DNA of 64,000 nt from Emergomyces orientalis (GCA_002110485.1 MOWL01000067.1:4216001-4280000); one strand, 5' to 3'; counted from the first letter of the stretch, positions 24,140-38,521 are shown. Program-made: numbers and translations. The notes: a model not told the origin generated them from the sequence alone.

Positions 24140-27100
24140 ATGTCAATGATGGAGGTGGTTTCGCCAGGGGTGCCCAACGGCCTCACGCCGCCCAGTCAAC
24201 CTCCATCAGTTGATCCAGCCACCGTTGTCCAGTATTTAACGGAGACCCTGCAGAGCACGCTGGATGCGCTGAAAACAGATTTAGAGAGCGCCGGAAGCTT
24301 CTTGTCCAAAGCAAAGTATCCTGAAACCGTCCAACGGTGCTCACGCTTCGCCTCGGAATCCCAGGTTGCGTTATATGTCCAGAAGGATGCTGTTGAGACG
24401 GATCAAACGAATGGAGCGGAGGATGGTTCCCGTATGTTTATTTTACGTCGTTAATATCTAAAATTATGGTTAAAAAGAGAGCTAACGCTGATTTGGTTTT
24501 TTTTTTTTTTTTTTTTTTTTGTTTGGAAAGCTTCTCCAACCAGATATATCTATACTCTTACCCTAGAGTTAGCCCTTTCCCCTACAACCGTTGCATCAAT
24601 GGCCTTTACTAGACAGCTTCAGCCCTTAGACCCGAATGTTCCAATATCCGCTCAAGTCCATGCCACCAATCTTCCGGGCTTCCTGTCACCGATGCAAATG
24701 GCCTTGAATCATGGCAATACTAATGTTTCTCCGCTTCAGACTCTTCATACATTTGTTAACCACGTTCTGGGACCATATTTTGATGCCTATACGCGTGGCC
24801 AGGATGGGGCTAATGGTGTGAAAGGGAAGGGCGATAACGATGCAAAGACGGGAGTGCCTGTGACCAAGAAGAAGATTGCGGAGCTGAAATCAAGTCTGCT
24901 GCAGTTACAAGAGAACATTGAAATTCCTGTGCTGAATCTTCCACTGCATGAAGTCGTCCAGGGCGCCCTAGACGAGGCTCTGGCACGAGGCATTAAACCT
25001 TCCGCTGACCTCATCCCGGCATCTGTGCTTGAAAATAGCATTGTCCTCAACAGTATTCAGAACATTGTGAATGGGTGGATTAAATCAATCCAGACTACCA
25101 CTCAAATGGCTAGGGATGATATAAAGGGATCCGCAATCCAGGAAATCAATTTTTGGCTATCAATGGAAACGGCCCTAGAAGCGATCGAGGACCAGTTACG
25201 CAGTGATGGAGTGCAACTGACCATGGATATCCTGCGACATGCAAAACGATATAATGTAACGCTTAGCTTTTCGGCAGATACGGGACTAAAGGAAACTACT
25301 GAAACAGTCCAGAAATACAATCAACTAATGCGAGATTTCCCACTTGATGAGCTCTTGTCTGCTACCTCCCTGCAGAAGGTCCACGATGCCCTGAATCTCA
25401 TATTCTCTCATTTGAACAAGAAGCTCCGTATTTGCCCATACCCAATCAAGCGCTCACTCCTGCTAGTTGAGGCAATTTCCGGTGACTTGGATACTCAAAT
25501 CCGCACCCTAATACATGGACGATCTATCATGCACCTGGGATTCAAGGAATTCCGCGCTTTGATGCGGTCAGCTCAGATCATCTGGCGGGCGTGGGATGAG
25601 AATGTGAAGGAATTTACGAATGTTGCTCGTGATGCTATAAGACGACGGAATGAGAAATTTATCTCCATCAAAGTTGAGCCGAGACATGGCGCTATTCAGG
25701 ATCGACTGAAGTACATCAATACCTTCCGCAACAACCACGAACAACTGCAACGAACTATCGTTAACGTCCTTGGACCTAATGCCAGCATGTCATCTGGAGC
25801 TGATGCCGATGGAGCTGTGGTTGTGGAGGAAATTGGGGACGTCGATGCTTTGGATGAAGTTTCTCAAGCATATGCGTCCTTGAAAGATGTCGACGTTCTC
25901 GACGTATCAGAAGAAGGTACTCAAATATGGATCCGGGCCGAAGCTTCATATAACGAGCGCACTTCTAGAGTGGAGAATTCGATAATTGCCCGCCTCAAGG
26001 ACCGCCTAGCCACCGCAAAGAATGCTACGGAGATGTTCCGCGTCTTTTCAAAATTCAACGCCCTACTTGTTCGACCCAAGATTCGAAGCGCTATTAGTAA
26101 ACACCAATCTGAACTGATAGAACTTGTTAAGAACGATATTGCAAAACTGCATGAGAGATTCAAGCAACAGTATGGCCATTCCCAAGCACACCCTATGGCC
26201 CAGCTGCGAGATCTCCCTCCTGTATCGGGCGCAATTGTCTGGGCTCGTCAGATCGAACGACAACTTGATGGCTATATGAGAAAGGTCGAAGACGTTTTGG
26301 GAGAAGATTGGGATTTGCATGCTGAAGGGCAGAAACTCCAGGCTGAAAGTAACATGTTCCGAAAGAAGCTTGATACACGACCTATATTTCAAAACTGGCT
26401 ACACGATGTTCAAAGGCGTAATATTACGATTTCCGGCCGTTTGTTTAAGATTTTCCGCAATCGTGCAACTGGAAATACATTGGAACTTGATGTTAATTTC
26501 GACCCGCAGATCATTGTGCTTTTTAAGGAAGTTAGAAACCTTGTCTGGCTCAGCTATCAAGTTCCTCACGCGATCAACACGATCTCCAAAGAAGCGAAAC
26601 GAGTCTACCCGTATGCCATTAGTTTGATTGAAAGCGTCCGAACTGTTCTGCAAACAATGCGTTCAATCTCGTCAATGGCTGAGGTCTCTATACTTTTGAG
26701 TGGTTACACAAACGATGTCCAGGCTTTAATCATGAAAGGTCTTCCATTGCGTTGGGAGTCATTTATCCATTCATACGAACTTCACGTCAAGCAGGTGATG
26801 GCAAATGGGGCAGTTGATCCAGCACTGGCCCAAGGTCGAAGTGAAAGCAAGCACGTTCAGTTTGTTCGCGAATTTGCTGTCTCTGCTTTTGTTCTCCAGT
26901 CGAAAACTTCCACCCTCTTTGCAATCAATGAGAGCATCCAGAAAGCAATTGCAGACCTCAAGACTTGCCCTTACGATGCGTCCATTTTTCGCCAGCGCTT
27001 GGATGAGATCCAGAATTCTGTCGATAAATTGAATCTGGAGAACTATGTGAATCTCGGCTTTTGGGTTTCGAATATGAACCGGACAATCGAAGTCATTCTA

Positions 27101-30100
27101 CAAGAACGCTTACATCGGGCGATAAGAGAGTGGATTATAACCTTCCAGGAAATCAAATATGACGAAAACGATATTCAGCGGAAGACTTACGCTCAAACAT
27201 CAAAGACAACAGATGACGCCGAAACCCAAACTTACACCATCGAGTTCCCCAAGCTTTTCCATGAGATTTCCATGAGAAACCAAGTACTGCGCCTGGATCC
27301 TCCTCTCGAGTACGCAAGAGCTAGCTGGTTTGCTCACTTTGACCAGTGGGTTGGAGTTCTTTGCAACCTGGAGAAAATTAAATCGGCGCGATATAAGATG
27401 TCAATCGAGACTGAAAAGGCTTTAATATCCGAAACGCACTTCACAAATCTCCCACAATACTGTACCAGCGAATTAGTGGAAGTGTATTCTGTTGTTGGCG
27501 CTAGGCTAGAAGACATATCGGATTACGTGGATAAATGGCTACAATTCCAGTCCTTGTGGGATCTTCAAGCCTCCCAAGTGTACGACGCGTTGGGTGACGA
27601 TTTGTCCCAGTGGCTGCAACTTCTCCAAGAAATCCGTAAAAGCCGCGCAACGTTTGACACCTCTGAGGTTGGTAAATCCTTCGGCAATGTTAGGATCGAT
27701 TACGAACAAGTGCAGACCAAGGTCAATGCCAGATATGATCAGTGGCAACACGAGATTCTGCACAAGTTTGGTGGAAAGCTTGCGAATCGTATGCGCGAAG
27801 TCCATGATGAAATCGTCACTGCCAAGAAAGACCTGGAAAGCCAGACGCTGGAAGCGTCGTCGACTGCACATGCTGTTTCGTTCATTACAATCGTTCAACA
27901 GTGCAAACGAAAGGCGCGGGTATGGGGCCCGGAGGTTGAACTCTTCCTCCAGGGTCAGGCAACCTTGACTCGACAGCGCTACCATTTCCCCAGCGACTGG
28001 TTACATGTTGAGCAAGTTCGGGATGACTGGAACGCCCTCAGTGAGCTTCTTGAACGAAAGAGCAAGATCGTGCAAGACCAAACCGATGCTCTTCAGGCGA
28101 AGATCATTGCTGAGGACCGTGTTATTAGTAACAAGATCGCCGAAATCATCAATCAGTGGAACGAAGAGAAACCAGTGTCTGGCTCAATCCCACCAGATGA
28201 AGCTTCTAGAACGCTAAGCTCCTTCCAATCGCGATTGGAAAACCTCCGCTCCGAATCTGAAATGGTCACGAAAGCGAAGGAGGCCCTTGACTTACCCGGG
28301 AGCCCCGAAACGGCTCTTGCGGCTGTACTTGAAGAAGTGCAGGACTTCATGTCTGTCTGGGCAGCATTGTCAACGATCTGGAAGAGCTTGAACGAACTTC
28401 GAGACGTGCTTTGGAATAGCGTCCAACCGAGAAAACTTCGTCAATCGCTTGACGGGCTTATCAAGATGACAAAGGAAATGCCGAGTCGGATGCGACAATA
28501 TGCTGCCTTCGAGCATATCCAGACCATTTTGCGCCAGCTTCTTAAAGTCAATCCCCTTCTTTCCGATATGAAGTCAGAAGCCGTCCGAGAGCGACATTGG
28601 CAGAAGATTTTCAAAGCTCTTAAACCGGGCAAACGATTTTCGCAAGTGTCTCTGACCCTTGGTGACGTTTGGGATCTGCAACTGACTTCCAGTGAATCCG
28701 TTATTCGTGATATTATCGCCCAAGCACAGGGTGAAATGGCTCTCGAAGAATTTTTGAAAATGGTTCGCGAAACATGGCAAAATTATTCCCTCGATCTTGT
28801 CAATTATCAGAACAAGTGCCGCTTGATCAAGGGCTTCGATGACCTTTTCGCGAAATGCAGCGAGAACCTCAACTCTCTCCAAGCCATGAGACATTCGCCG
28901 TACTACAAAGAGTTCGAGGAAGAAGCCAGTTCTTGGGAGGATAAACTGAACAGAGTACATGTCCTCTTCGATGTCTGGATTGATGTTCAACGACAGTGGG
29001 TATATCTTGAAGGCGTTTTCACTGGTAATGCGGATATCAAACATTTGCTCCCTGTCGAGTCTGGCCGGTTCCAGAATATCAACTCCGAGTTTTTCGCTGT
29101 CATGAAGAAAGTTTACAAGTCTCCATTTGTTCTAGACATTCTTGCTATCACCGGAGTTCAAAAGTCGCTGGAGCGATTAGCAGAGCTTCTTCACAAGATC
29201 CAAAAGGCTCTTGGAGAATACTTGGAGCGAGAACGGATGTCTTTCCCACGCTTTTATTTCGTTGGTGACGAAGACCTCCTTGAAATTATCGGTAATAGTA
29301 ACGATACCCTCCGCGTTGCAAAGCATTTCAAGAAGATGTTTGCTGGCTTGTCCGGTTTGTTGATGGACGACGACGGGAACATTGTTGGCTTCAGTTCAAA
29401 AGAAGGAGAGGAAGTCAGACTGAAACGCGAAGTTTCTCCTGTTAAAACGCCTAGAATCAATGACTGGCTTAGCGCTTTGGATACTAATATGAAGCTAACA
29501 TTGGCCGAATTGCTTGCGGAGGCTATTGAACAGTTCGAACCCATCTATAGCGCCCCTGAAATCGACCAGACTGCATTTGGCGATTTCCTTGCCAACTATC
29601 CCGCTCAGATTGTCATTCTTAGTAGTCAGGCTGTCTGGACTCAGGCTGTCCAATCCGCCCTCGAGGCTGATGGACGTGACTTACCTTCGCTCTACGATGC
29701 TGAAGTGCGTGTTCTAGACCTACTTGCAGTCACCGTTCTCGGAGACTTGGACCCTATCACGAGAAAGAAATGCGAACACATGATTACAGAATTTGTCCAT
29801 CAGCGAGACTCTATTGCCAAGCTTATCAAATTCAACGCTTCCTCACCCACGCATTACCTCTGGCTGCTCCAGATGCGATATGTATACCAAGCTCAAGGAG
29901 ACTTTTTACAGCGACTTCACGTCCACATGGCCAACGCGAAGCTAGATTATGGCTTTGAGTACCTTGGTGTTCCCGAACGACTCGTACGAACTCCGTTGAC
30001 AGATCGCTGTTTCTTGACACTTACTCAAGCACTATGTCAGCGATTGGGTGGCTCTCCATACGGACCAGCTGGAACCGGAAAAACCGAGTCAGTCAAAGCA

Positions 30101-33100
30101 TTGGGCCTACAGCTAGGTCGGTTCACACTTGTCTTCTGCTGTGATGATACATTTGACTTCCAAGCCATGGGCAGAATCTTCCTGGGTATTTGCCAAGTCG
30201 GTGCCTGGGGTTGTTTCGACGAGTTCAACCGTCTGGAAGAAAGGATTTTGTCTGCCGTTTCGCAACAAATTCAAAATATCCAGATCGGCCTAAAAAATAG
30301 CAGTGATGAGGAGAAGGCTCAAATCGAGCTCGTCGGTCGCCGCCTACGAGTCAACTTGAACACTGGAATTTTCATCACCATGAATCCTGGATATGCTGGA
30401 CGATCAAACCTTCCCGATAACTTGAAGAAGCTATTCCGTAGCGTGGCTATGTCTAAGCCGGATAAGGAACTCATTGCTGAAGTCATGCTTTTCTCCCAGG
30501 GTTTCAAACAGGCCAAACCTCTGTCCAGACAAACCGTTCCATTCTTCGAACACTGCGCCAAACGCCTGACGAAGCAAGCACATTATGATTTTGGCCTACG
30601 TGCTTTGAAGAGTGTACTTGTCAGCTCTGGTGGGCTAAAACGGTTACGTCTTGCAACTTCTGATGGCGACCTCGGACCGAACGAGATCATCGAACCCCAA
30701 ATTATTGTCCAAAGTATTCGGGAGACAATCGCACCAAAACTGATTCGAGAAGACGTTGAGACGATGTTGCAGATCCAAGCCGATGACTTCCCCGGAGTAG
30801 AGTACGTCCCTGCGAACTTCGAGAAGCTGACGCAGGCCATTCGTGATATCGCCTTGGAAAATCATTACGTCGCTAGCGACACATGGATTGCGAAGACTTT
30901 GCAGCTTTACCAGATTCAGGGTATTCACCATGGTGTCATGATGGTAGGAAGATCGGGCGCTGGTAAGAGTGCAGCCTGGAAGACCCTACTTGAGGCAATG
31001 CAGAGAGCAGAAGGGATCGAAGGAGTTTGCCATGTAATCGATTCGAAGGTTATGTCTAAGGAAGCCTTGTATGGTAACCTTGATAGCACTACTCGAGAAT
31101 GGACCGATGGTCTCTTCACTGGAATTCTAAGAAAAATCGTCGATAACCTTCGAGGAGAAGATTCAAAACGACATTGGATTGTCTTCGATGGAGATGTTGA
31201 TCCGGAATGGGTGGAAAATCTAAACAGCGTGTTAGATGACAACAAATTGCTTACTCTTCCAAATGGCGAACGGCTCAATCTACCTTCAAATGTCCGGATT
31301 ATGTTCGAAGTCGAGACGCTCAAGTACGCCACTCTTGCTACTGTTAGTCGATGCGGTATGGTATGGTTTAGCGACGACACTGTAACCCCGAATATGATGG
31401 TCACCAACTATATCGAGTCATTGAAAACAAGAACCTTTGAAGATCTTGATGATGATAGTGTGCCTTCTGGCCAATCATCCACAAAGACCATGGAAACTCA
31501 AAACATGCTTGCAAACTTGCTAGAAGGCCTACTCCAAAACGACGACCTCATTCTCAAGGCCCTCGAAGGGGCAAAGAAATATAACCACATAATGCAATTC
31601 AGTGATATTCGGGCTCTTAATACCCTCTTCAGCTTACTGAACAAGTCCTGCCGAAATATTCTCGAGTACAATATTCAGCATGTTGATTTCCCATTGGACC
31701 CAGAGCAAGCCGAATCCTACATGTCGAAGAAGCTTTTACTAGCGCTTGTTTGGTCTCTTACGGGTGACTGCCCCCTAGGTGACCGAAAATCCTTTGGCGA
31801 ATATGTCACGGCATTTTCGACGGTTGACTCTCCTTTGCTCAACGAATCTTCATCCCTCATTGATTTTGACGTCTCACTTCCCAAAGCTGAATGGGTGAGC
31901 TGGCAATCGCAAGTGCCATCTATTGAGATAAATACCCACTCTGTCACACAAACGGATGTCATTATCCCTACCTTGGATACGGTGCGCCACGAAGATGTTC
32001 TTTATTCATGGCTTGCAGAACATAAACCGCTCCTACTTTGCGGACCTCCTGGTTCCGGAAAGACTATGACTTTGTTCTCTGCCCTGAGAAAACTTCCTAA
32101 CATGGAGGTGGTTGGACTTAACTTTTCTAGTGCTACCACTCCAGATCTTCTTATTAAAACATTCGAACAATACTGCGAATACAAGAAGACTCTCAATGGC
32201 GTTGTCATGTCACCCAATCAAATTGGTCGTTGGTTGGTGATATTCTGTGACGAAATAAATCTTCCGGCTCCCGATCAATATGGAACGCAACGCGCAATTT
32301 CTTTCCTAAGACAGCTTGTAGAGCAAAACGGTTTCTGGCGAACAACAGATAAAACTTGGGTAACCCTAGATCGCATCCAGTTTGTTGGTGCTTGCAATCC
32401 GCCAACCGATGCTGGTCGAACTCCACTTGGCGATCGTTTCCTTCGCCATGCTCCGCTTATCATGGTTGACTATCCTGGAGAGCTTTCTCTCATGCAGATT
32501 TACGGAACTTTTAATTCTGCTGTGCTCAAGATTATACCTCTTCTCCGTGGATACTCTGAAGCTTTAACCAAGGCCATGGTTCAATTTTACCTGGAATCTC
32601 AAGCTAGATTCACACCACAGATCCAGCCCCATTATGTCTACTCTCCTCGAGAACTCACAAGATGGGCCCGTGGTGTTTATGAAGCAATAAAACCATTGGA
32701 AACCCTGTCTCTCGAGGGTCTCGTCCGGATATGGGCCCATGAAGCTTTGCGCTTGTTCCAGGATAGGCTTGTCGATGAAGACGAGAGAGCATGGACCTCA
32801 GATGCTGTGAAGCGAATTGCGCTCGAGAACTTCCCGACAATGGACGAACAAAAGGCATTACAGGCGCCTATTTTGTTTTCAAATTGGCTATCTAAGCACT
32901 ACGTCCCGGTTGAGCAAGAACAGCTTCGTGAATTCGTCAAAGCAAGACTAAAAACTTTCTGTGAGGAAGAAGTTGACGTGCCTCTTGTGCTATTTAATGA
33001 TGTTCTAGAGCATGCTCTCCGTATCGATCGTGTGTTCCGCCAGCCCCAAGGCCATCTCATTCTCATTGGTGTAAGCGGAAGCGGTAAAACAACATTATCC

Positions 33101-36100
33101 CGTTTCGTTGCTTGGATGAATGGCCTGAAGGTGTTCCAGATTAAGGTTCATGGCAAGTACTCAGCCGAAGATTTCGATGAGGATCTCAGAAGTGTTCTGC
33201 GCCGAGCAGGATGCAAAGGTGAAAAGATATGCTTTATTATGGACGAATCCAATGTTCTTGATTCGGGATTCCTAGAACGGATGAACACTCTTCTTGCCAA
33301 CGCCGAAGTCCCCGGCCTTTTCGAAGGGGATGAATTCGCGTCGTTGATGACGGCTTGCAAGGAAGGTGCACAGAGGCAAGGACTCTTGTTGGATTCTCAG
33401 GAGGAACTTTATAAATGGTTCACGCAACAAATAGTCAAGAACCTCCACGTTGTATTTACCATGAATCCTCCCGAGGATGGTCTCTCATCGAAGGCCGCCA
33501 CAAGTCCGGCTCTCTTCAATCGATGCGTACTGAACTGGCTCGGCGACTGGTCCGACCAAGCTCTATTCCAAGTTGGTTCCGAACTTACCCAATCCGTGGA
33601 CCTTGACAAAGCCAACTTCGTTGCGCCCGATAGCATCCCGGTGGCTTATCGTGGCCTTAATCTTCCTGCTTCGCACCGAGACACCGTGATTAACTCTATG
33701 GTTTATATCCACTACTCGCTTCAGCAATTCAACCAACGTCTACAGAAGCAGCAAGGTCGAATCACCTACCTTACTCCGCGCCATTATCTTGATTTCGTCG
33801 CTCAATATGTGAAACTTTTCAACGAGAAGCGCGAAGACTTGGAAGAACAACAGCGCCATCTAAACGTCGGTCTCGAGAAGCTCCGCGATACTGTCGAGAA
33901 GGTCAGCGAATTGCGACAGAGCCTTGCCGAGAAGAAACGCCAACTCGAACAGAAAGATGTGGAAGCAAACGAAAAGCTGCAGCGCATGGTGGCCGATCAA
34001 CAAGAGGCCGAGCGACGTAAAGCGGCCTCCCTTGAAATCCAAGCTGCACTTGAAAAACAAGAGCATGAAGTTGCTCGACGAAAGGAAATTGTCCTGGATG
34101 ATCTTGCACGGGCTGAACCTGCCGTCCTTGAAGCACAAAAGAGTGTCAGCAATATCAAACGACAGCACCTCACTGAAGTTCGTGCCATGGGAAGCCCGCC
34201 TCCAAGTGTCCGGCTTGCATTGGAGTCAGTTTGCACCCTACTTGGCCATAAAGTCGACAGTTGGAAAACTATCCAGGCGATTATTCGGAGAGATGACTTT
34301 ATTGCCAGTATTGTAAATTACAACAACGAGAAGCAAATGACCCGCAGCCTGAGGAACAGGATGAATGCGGATTACCTTTCCAATGACGAATTCACTTTCG
34401 AGAGAGTACGCCACGCTAGCAAAGCCTGTGGCCCCCTTGTCACGTGGGTTGAAGCTCAAGTGAACTACTCCGAAATTTTGGATAGAGTCGGACCGCTCCG
34501 AGGCGAAGTCGATCAACTAGAACGGCAGGCACTACAAACCAAAGCAGAAGCGCAGGCAATCGAAAATACCATCAACACTCTAGAGAGCAGTATTGCCACT
34601 TACAAGACTGAGTACGCTGGACTAATTAGTGAAACCCAAGCTATTAAAACCGAAATGTCGCGCGTGCAATTCAAGGTTGACAGAAGTGTCCGTTTGCTGG
34701 ACAGTCTATCTTCCGAAAGATCTCGTTGGGAGGAAGGAAGTAAATCCTTCGAGACTCAGATATCTACCCTTGTCGGAGATGTCCTGATTGCTGCGGCCTT
34801 CCTCGCATATGGTGGTTTATATGATCAGCAGTTCCGAAAGGCGATGATTGATGACTGGGTGTACCAACTAGGCCAGTCAGGTATCAGCTTCAAGCCCCAC
34901 AACCCCATCACAGAGTACCTGTCGAACGCAGATGAGAGGCTATCCTGGCAAGATCATTCGCTTCCGGTTGATGACCTTTGCACGGAAAATGCAATTATCC
35001 TGAAACGCTTCAACAGATATCCTCTTATCATCGACCCCTCTGGTCGCGTCACCGAATTTTTGCAAAAGGAGAGCAAAGACCGGAAACTTACGGTCACTAG
35101 CTTCTTGGACGACTCGTTTATCAAACAGCTGGAGAGCGCGTTGCGGTTCGGAAACCCAATTCTTATCCAAGACGCTGAATATCTGGACCCTATTCTCAAC
35201 CATGTTCTCAACAAAGAATATCAGAAGACTGGAGGTCGTGTCCTCATCCAGCTGGGTAGACAGGAAATTGACTTTTCGCCTGCCTTCAAATTGTTCCTGT
35301 CGACAAGAGACCCCTCTGCAACTTTCGCTCCAGACATTTGTAGCAGAACGACTTTCGTTAACTTCACTGTCACCCAGAGCAGTCTCCAGACTCAGTCCCT
35401 TAATGAAGTGCTCAAGTTCGAGCGCCCCGATGTCGACGAGCGCCGAACCAATCTCATTAAACTTCAAGGCGAATTTAAGATTCACCTGCGACAATTGGAA
35501 AAACGCCTTCTTCAAGCGTTGAACGAATCTAGAGGCAACATCCTCGACGACGACAATGTCATCGAAACCCTGGAAACGTTGAAAAAGGAAGCTGGTGAAA
35601 TATCGAACAAGATGGTCGAGACGGAAGGTGTCATGACCGAAGTTGAAAATATCACCCTTCAGTATAACATCATTGCGCGATCCTGTAGTGCTGTGTTCGC
35701 TGTTCTGGAGCAACTTCATCACCTTAATCATTTCTATCAATTCTCTCTACAGTACTTTGTCGACATCTTTAACACGGTGCTCCATCAGAATACACGTCTC
35801 GCCCAGGAAAAGGACCATTCTGCGAGAGTCAACATCATCCTCCGTGATCTGTTCATTACCGCCTACCAACGAACTTCATTTGGTCTACTTCAGAAAGATC
35901 GAATAACTCTCGCCATGCTTTTAGCCCAAGCTTCGCCTTATTCAATGGATAAGGGCATCATTGACGCCATACTTGACACGAGTGTTGAGGGTTGCGATGT
36001 ATCCTTAGACAGAGGCCTCAAAGATTCGGTGATGGCAACTGCTTCACAGATGTCGCTCTTCAAGTCGTCTTTCTCTTCAGTTACTCCTGAGGCTTGGGAG

Positions 36101-37365
36101 AAGTTCCTCACGGAGGAGTTTGCCGAGAACTTTGTTCCTACCGTGTGGGAGGCGGGTACTAGCCCCCATGACCAGCAACTCCGGTCACTTCTCTTGGTGA
36201 AGCTCTTCCGTGTTGACAGGTTTGTCCCGACTGCTAAACGATTTGTTACTGAAGTTTTTGGTCGAGAACTCTTTGATGGCAGCGGAGATCTCAAGGATGT
36301 TGTTGAACAGGTTACTGCCACTGCCCCGATTTCCCTCAGCTCAAGCCCCGGTTTTGATGCCAGCTACAAGGTAGACGGACTCGTCGAACGGATGCGTGCG
36401 ACCTGTGCCAACATTGCCATGGGTTCGAATGAAGGACTCGAAAGCGCAGACAAAGCCATCAGCAATGCGGCCGCAACTGGCACCTGGGTCCTTGTCAAAA
36501 ACGTACACCTCGCGCCGTCCTGGCTTCAGAGTCTCGAGAAGCGACTTGACTCTCTCAAACCTCATAGCAATTTCAGACTTTTCCTGTCCATGGAGTCGAG
36601 TCCCAAGATACCCGTCAATCTGATTCGAGCTTCCCGTGTGCTGATGTATGAACAACCCGCGGGCGTACGCGCAAATATGAAGGACTCCCTCTCATCCTTA
36701 TCCGTCAGAGCCGGTAAAGCTCCAGTGGAGAAAGCCCGTATTTATCTGCTTCTTTCATTCCTACATGCAGTTGTTCAAGAGAGACTTCGCTACGCACCCA
36801 GCTTGGGGTGGAAGGGCTTCTGGGAATTCAACGATAGCGATGTAAGTTCCATTCAAGTTTCCGCTACTCCTATTGGTAATAAAATCACTAACATTACAAA
36901 AATTGACAGTATGAATGTTCCGCATTTATAATCGACACGTGGGTCGATTCGATTGCTCAAGGCCGTTCCAACGTTGCGCCACAGAAGCTCCCCTGGGACT
37001 TGCTCCGCACACTAATCACCGAAACCTACGGCGGCAAAATTGACGACAGCGAGGATTTCCAACATCTCGAAAATCTTGTTAATAGCTTCCTGACTCCAGC
37101 CGCTTTCGAGGATGAGCACAACCTTGTTGCTGGTGTTGAAGCTGATGATTGCCTCAAACTGCCCTCAGGAACCAATATTCGAGATTTTATTGAATGGGTC
37201 AATCGACTACCTGAGCGTGAACCACCTACGTATCTAGGACTGCCTGCCAATGCAGAGAAACTGCTTCTTGTTGGATATGGCAAGACAATGATTGCGAACC
37301 TTGCGAAGGTGACTAACCTGCTTGATGAGGGAGAACAGTTGATGGTTGAGGCCGCAGCTCTTTAA
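24140..37365 (+). CDS. nudA: Cytoplasmic dynein heavy chain (nudA/DYN1)
   Basis: This is the microtubule minus-end motor needed for nuclear migration and endosome transport in hyphae. The model is join(24140-24431, 24531-36841, 36910-37365), 4352 aa, matching fungal cytoplasmic dynein of about 4350. The N-terminal tail and linker are followed by six AAA modules. Walker A motifs are GPAGTGKTES (AAA1, about 1941), GRSGAGKSA (AAA2, about 2237), GPPGSGKTM (AAA3, about 2601) and GVSGSGKTT (AAA4, about 2944). The coiled-coil stalk and microtubule-binding tip lie at about 3195-3515, including MGSPPPSVRLALESVC. AAA5, AAA6 and the C-terminal domain follow, ending KVTNLLDEGEQLMVEAAAL. Exon 1 encodes the first 97 residues. 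Its junction yields DGSPSPTRYIY in phase. Exon 2, at 12,311 bases, has no introns. Confidence 0.97.
24497..24520 (+). repeat. T24 tract in dynein intron 1
   Basis: Twenty-four consecutive T, ending ten bases before the intron 1 acceptor at 24530. It serves as the polypyrimidine tract of that intron and is likely length-polymorphic. Confidence 0.9.
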
Positions 37366-38060
37366 AAGAACTACATGTGATGCAGATCGATTCTTCCTCT
37401 CGCTATACACCACACCACCCCCTTTACCAGGAAAATTTTCTTTCCTGTTTATTAGAGTCACGAGGGCAAATTAACGCATCTCCTGGCCCGAATATATTCC
37501 GACTCCGGGGCGTTTGAGGGATCATTCTCTGGTCTGCGTTTTCTGTTCTTTTTCATTTGTTACTTTTAACTTTCTTTGCTCTAGCAGAAGAAGCGTTTGT
37601 GAAAGGAGGATATACCCAGAATGCAATTTTTCTTTCCCTGGTCATTCACATTTTTTTATAATTTTTGCCTCCTTTTTCCCTCTTCCCTTCTTTTCGATTT
37701 CTGGTTCCGTTGTTAGTTGTTTTACCATCATCTTATTCTTATTTGTATCAAATGGTAGCGGGGCTTTGGGTTTATCTGACTTATCTTTTTTTTTCGTTTT
37801 TATTGTATTGCTAAATGTACTTAATGTACTTATCTGACAAACTGACACGGAGCTTCTACCTCCCACATATATATCTCCTTTGTATTGTCTTCTCTCTACC
37901 TTAGCCGTTGTCTTCATTTCTGACATGTTTTTATATCGAGAATCTTTTTTTTGTTTCCCTTTTTGCTACAGTTTTATTTTATTTTACATGCGTTTGTAAT
38001 TAATCCGTCCTCCACTGGGCCAGTTATTATTATATACATTACTTATGTTCCAAATCTCTC

Positions 38061-38282
38061 TCATACAGTGGTAACATAGCTAGCTCCCCCGAGCTGGTTT
38101 ATTGTGAGCCCCACACTCCCGAGGTCCTTGAGCGACCCGAGAATTCCTGTTCTCTCGTGCTCTGGATTCGCACGCGGATTCCATCCACCCAGTGGTTTCG
38201 CGTCTAGGTGGATCACCCCTCCTTGTCCCCACGCATGCCAATCCGCATCGTAACTAGCCCTCCAAGCCTCCAGCTCGGGCAT
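38061..38282 (-). other. Unassigned 73-codon ORF inside a GC-rich island
   Basis: The ORF starts at 38282 in the context AAAATGC and is rich in Trp, Gly and Asp (for example DADWHAWGQGGVIHLDAKPL). The composition looks protein-like rather than random, but I do not recognise it. Adjacent minus-strand frames upstream (38283-38470) also give short protein-like runs broken by stops. This could be a small gene with missed exons, a decayed gene or a structured RNA. Confidence 0.25.
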
Positions 38283-38489
38283 TTTGACTGCTCCCTGCCG
38301 CGATCAGGAGAACCCCCATGACTGCTCTTGGCGATGATGTCAACCAATCCGCATGCGGTCAGTCGCGAGTTTCGTCTTCATCCAAACCGTCGTTGGCTGT
38401 TGGCCAGAGAACTAAAAGTTGGCCTCCGCTAGCGTAGACCTACATTGCTTGCACCATTCGCAGGGATGTGTTTTTCTCTGCTTTTCTGT

Positions 38490-38490
<1 letters not shown>

Positions 38491-38520
<30 letters not shown>
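38491..38520 (+). repeat. T30 homopolymer
   Basis: Thirty consecutive T between G38490 and G38521, within a longer pyrimidine-rich region. Its length is prone to sequencing and replication slippage. Confidence 0.9.

Positions 38521-38521
<1 letters not shown>

Noticed and set aside
33924..34316. Long ORFs in other frames inside dynein, Lon and Dicer
   Set aside because: They overlap strongly conserved coding sequence and have no independent motifs; they are shadow frames.
38280..38330. SRP RNA gene on the minus strand
   Set aside because: Only one strand of the helix 8 motif is matched; the CAGG partner, tetraloop and Alu-domain features could not be found.
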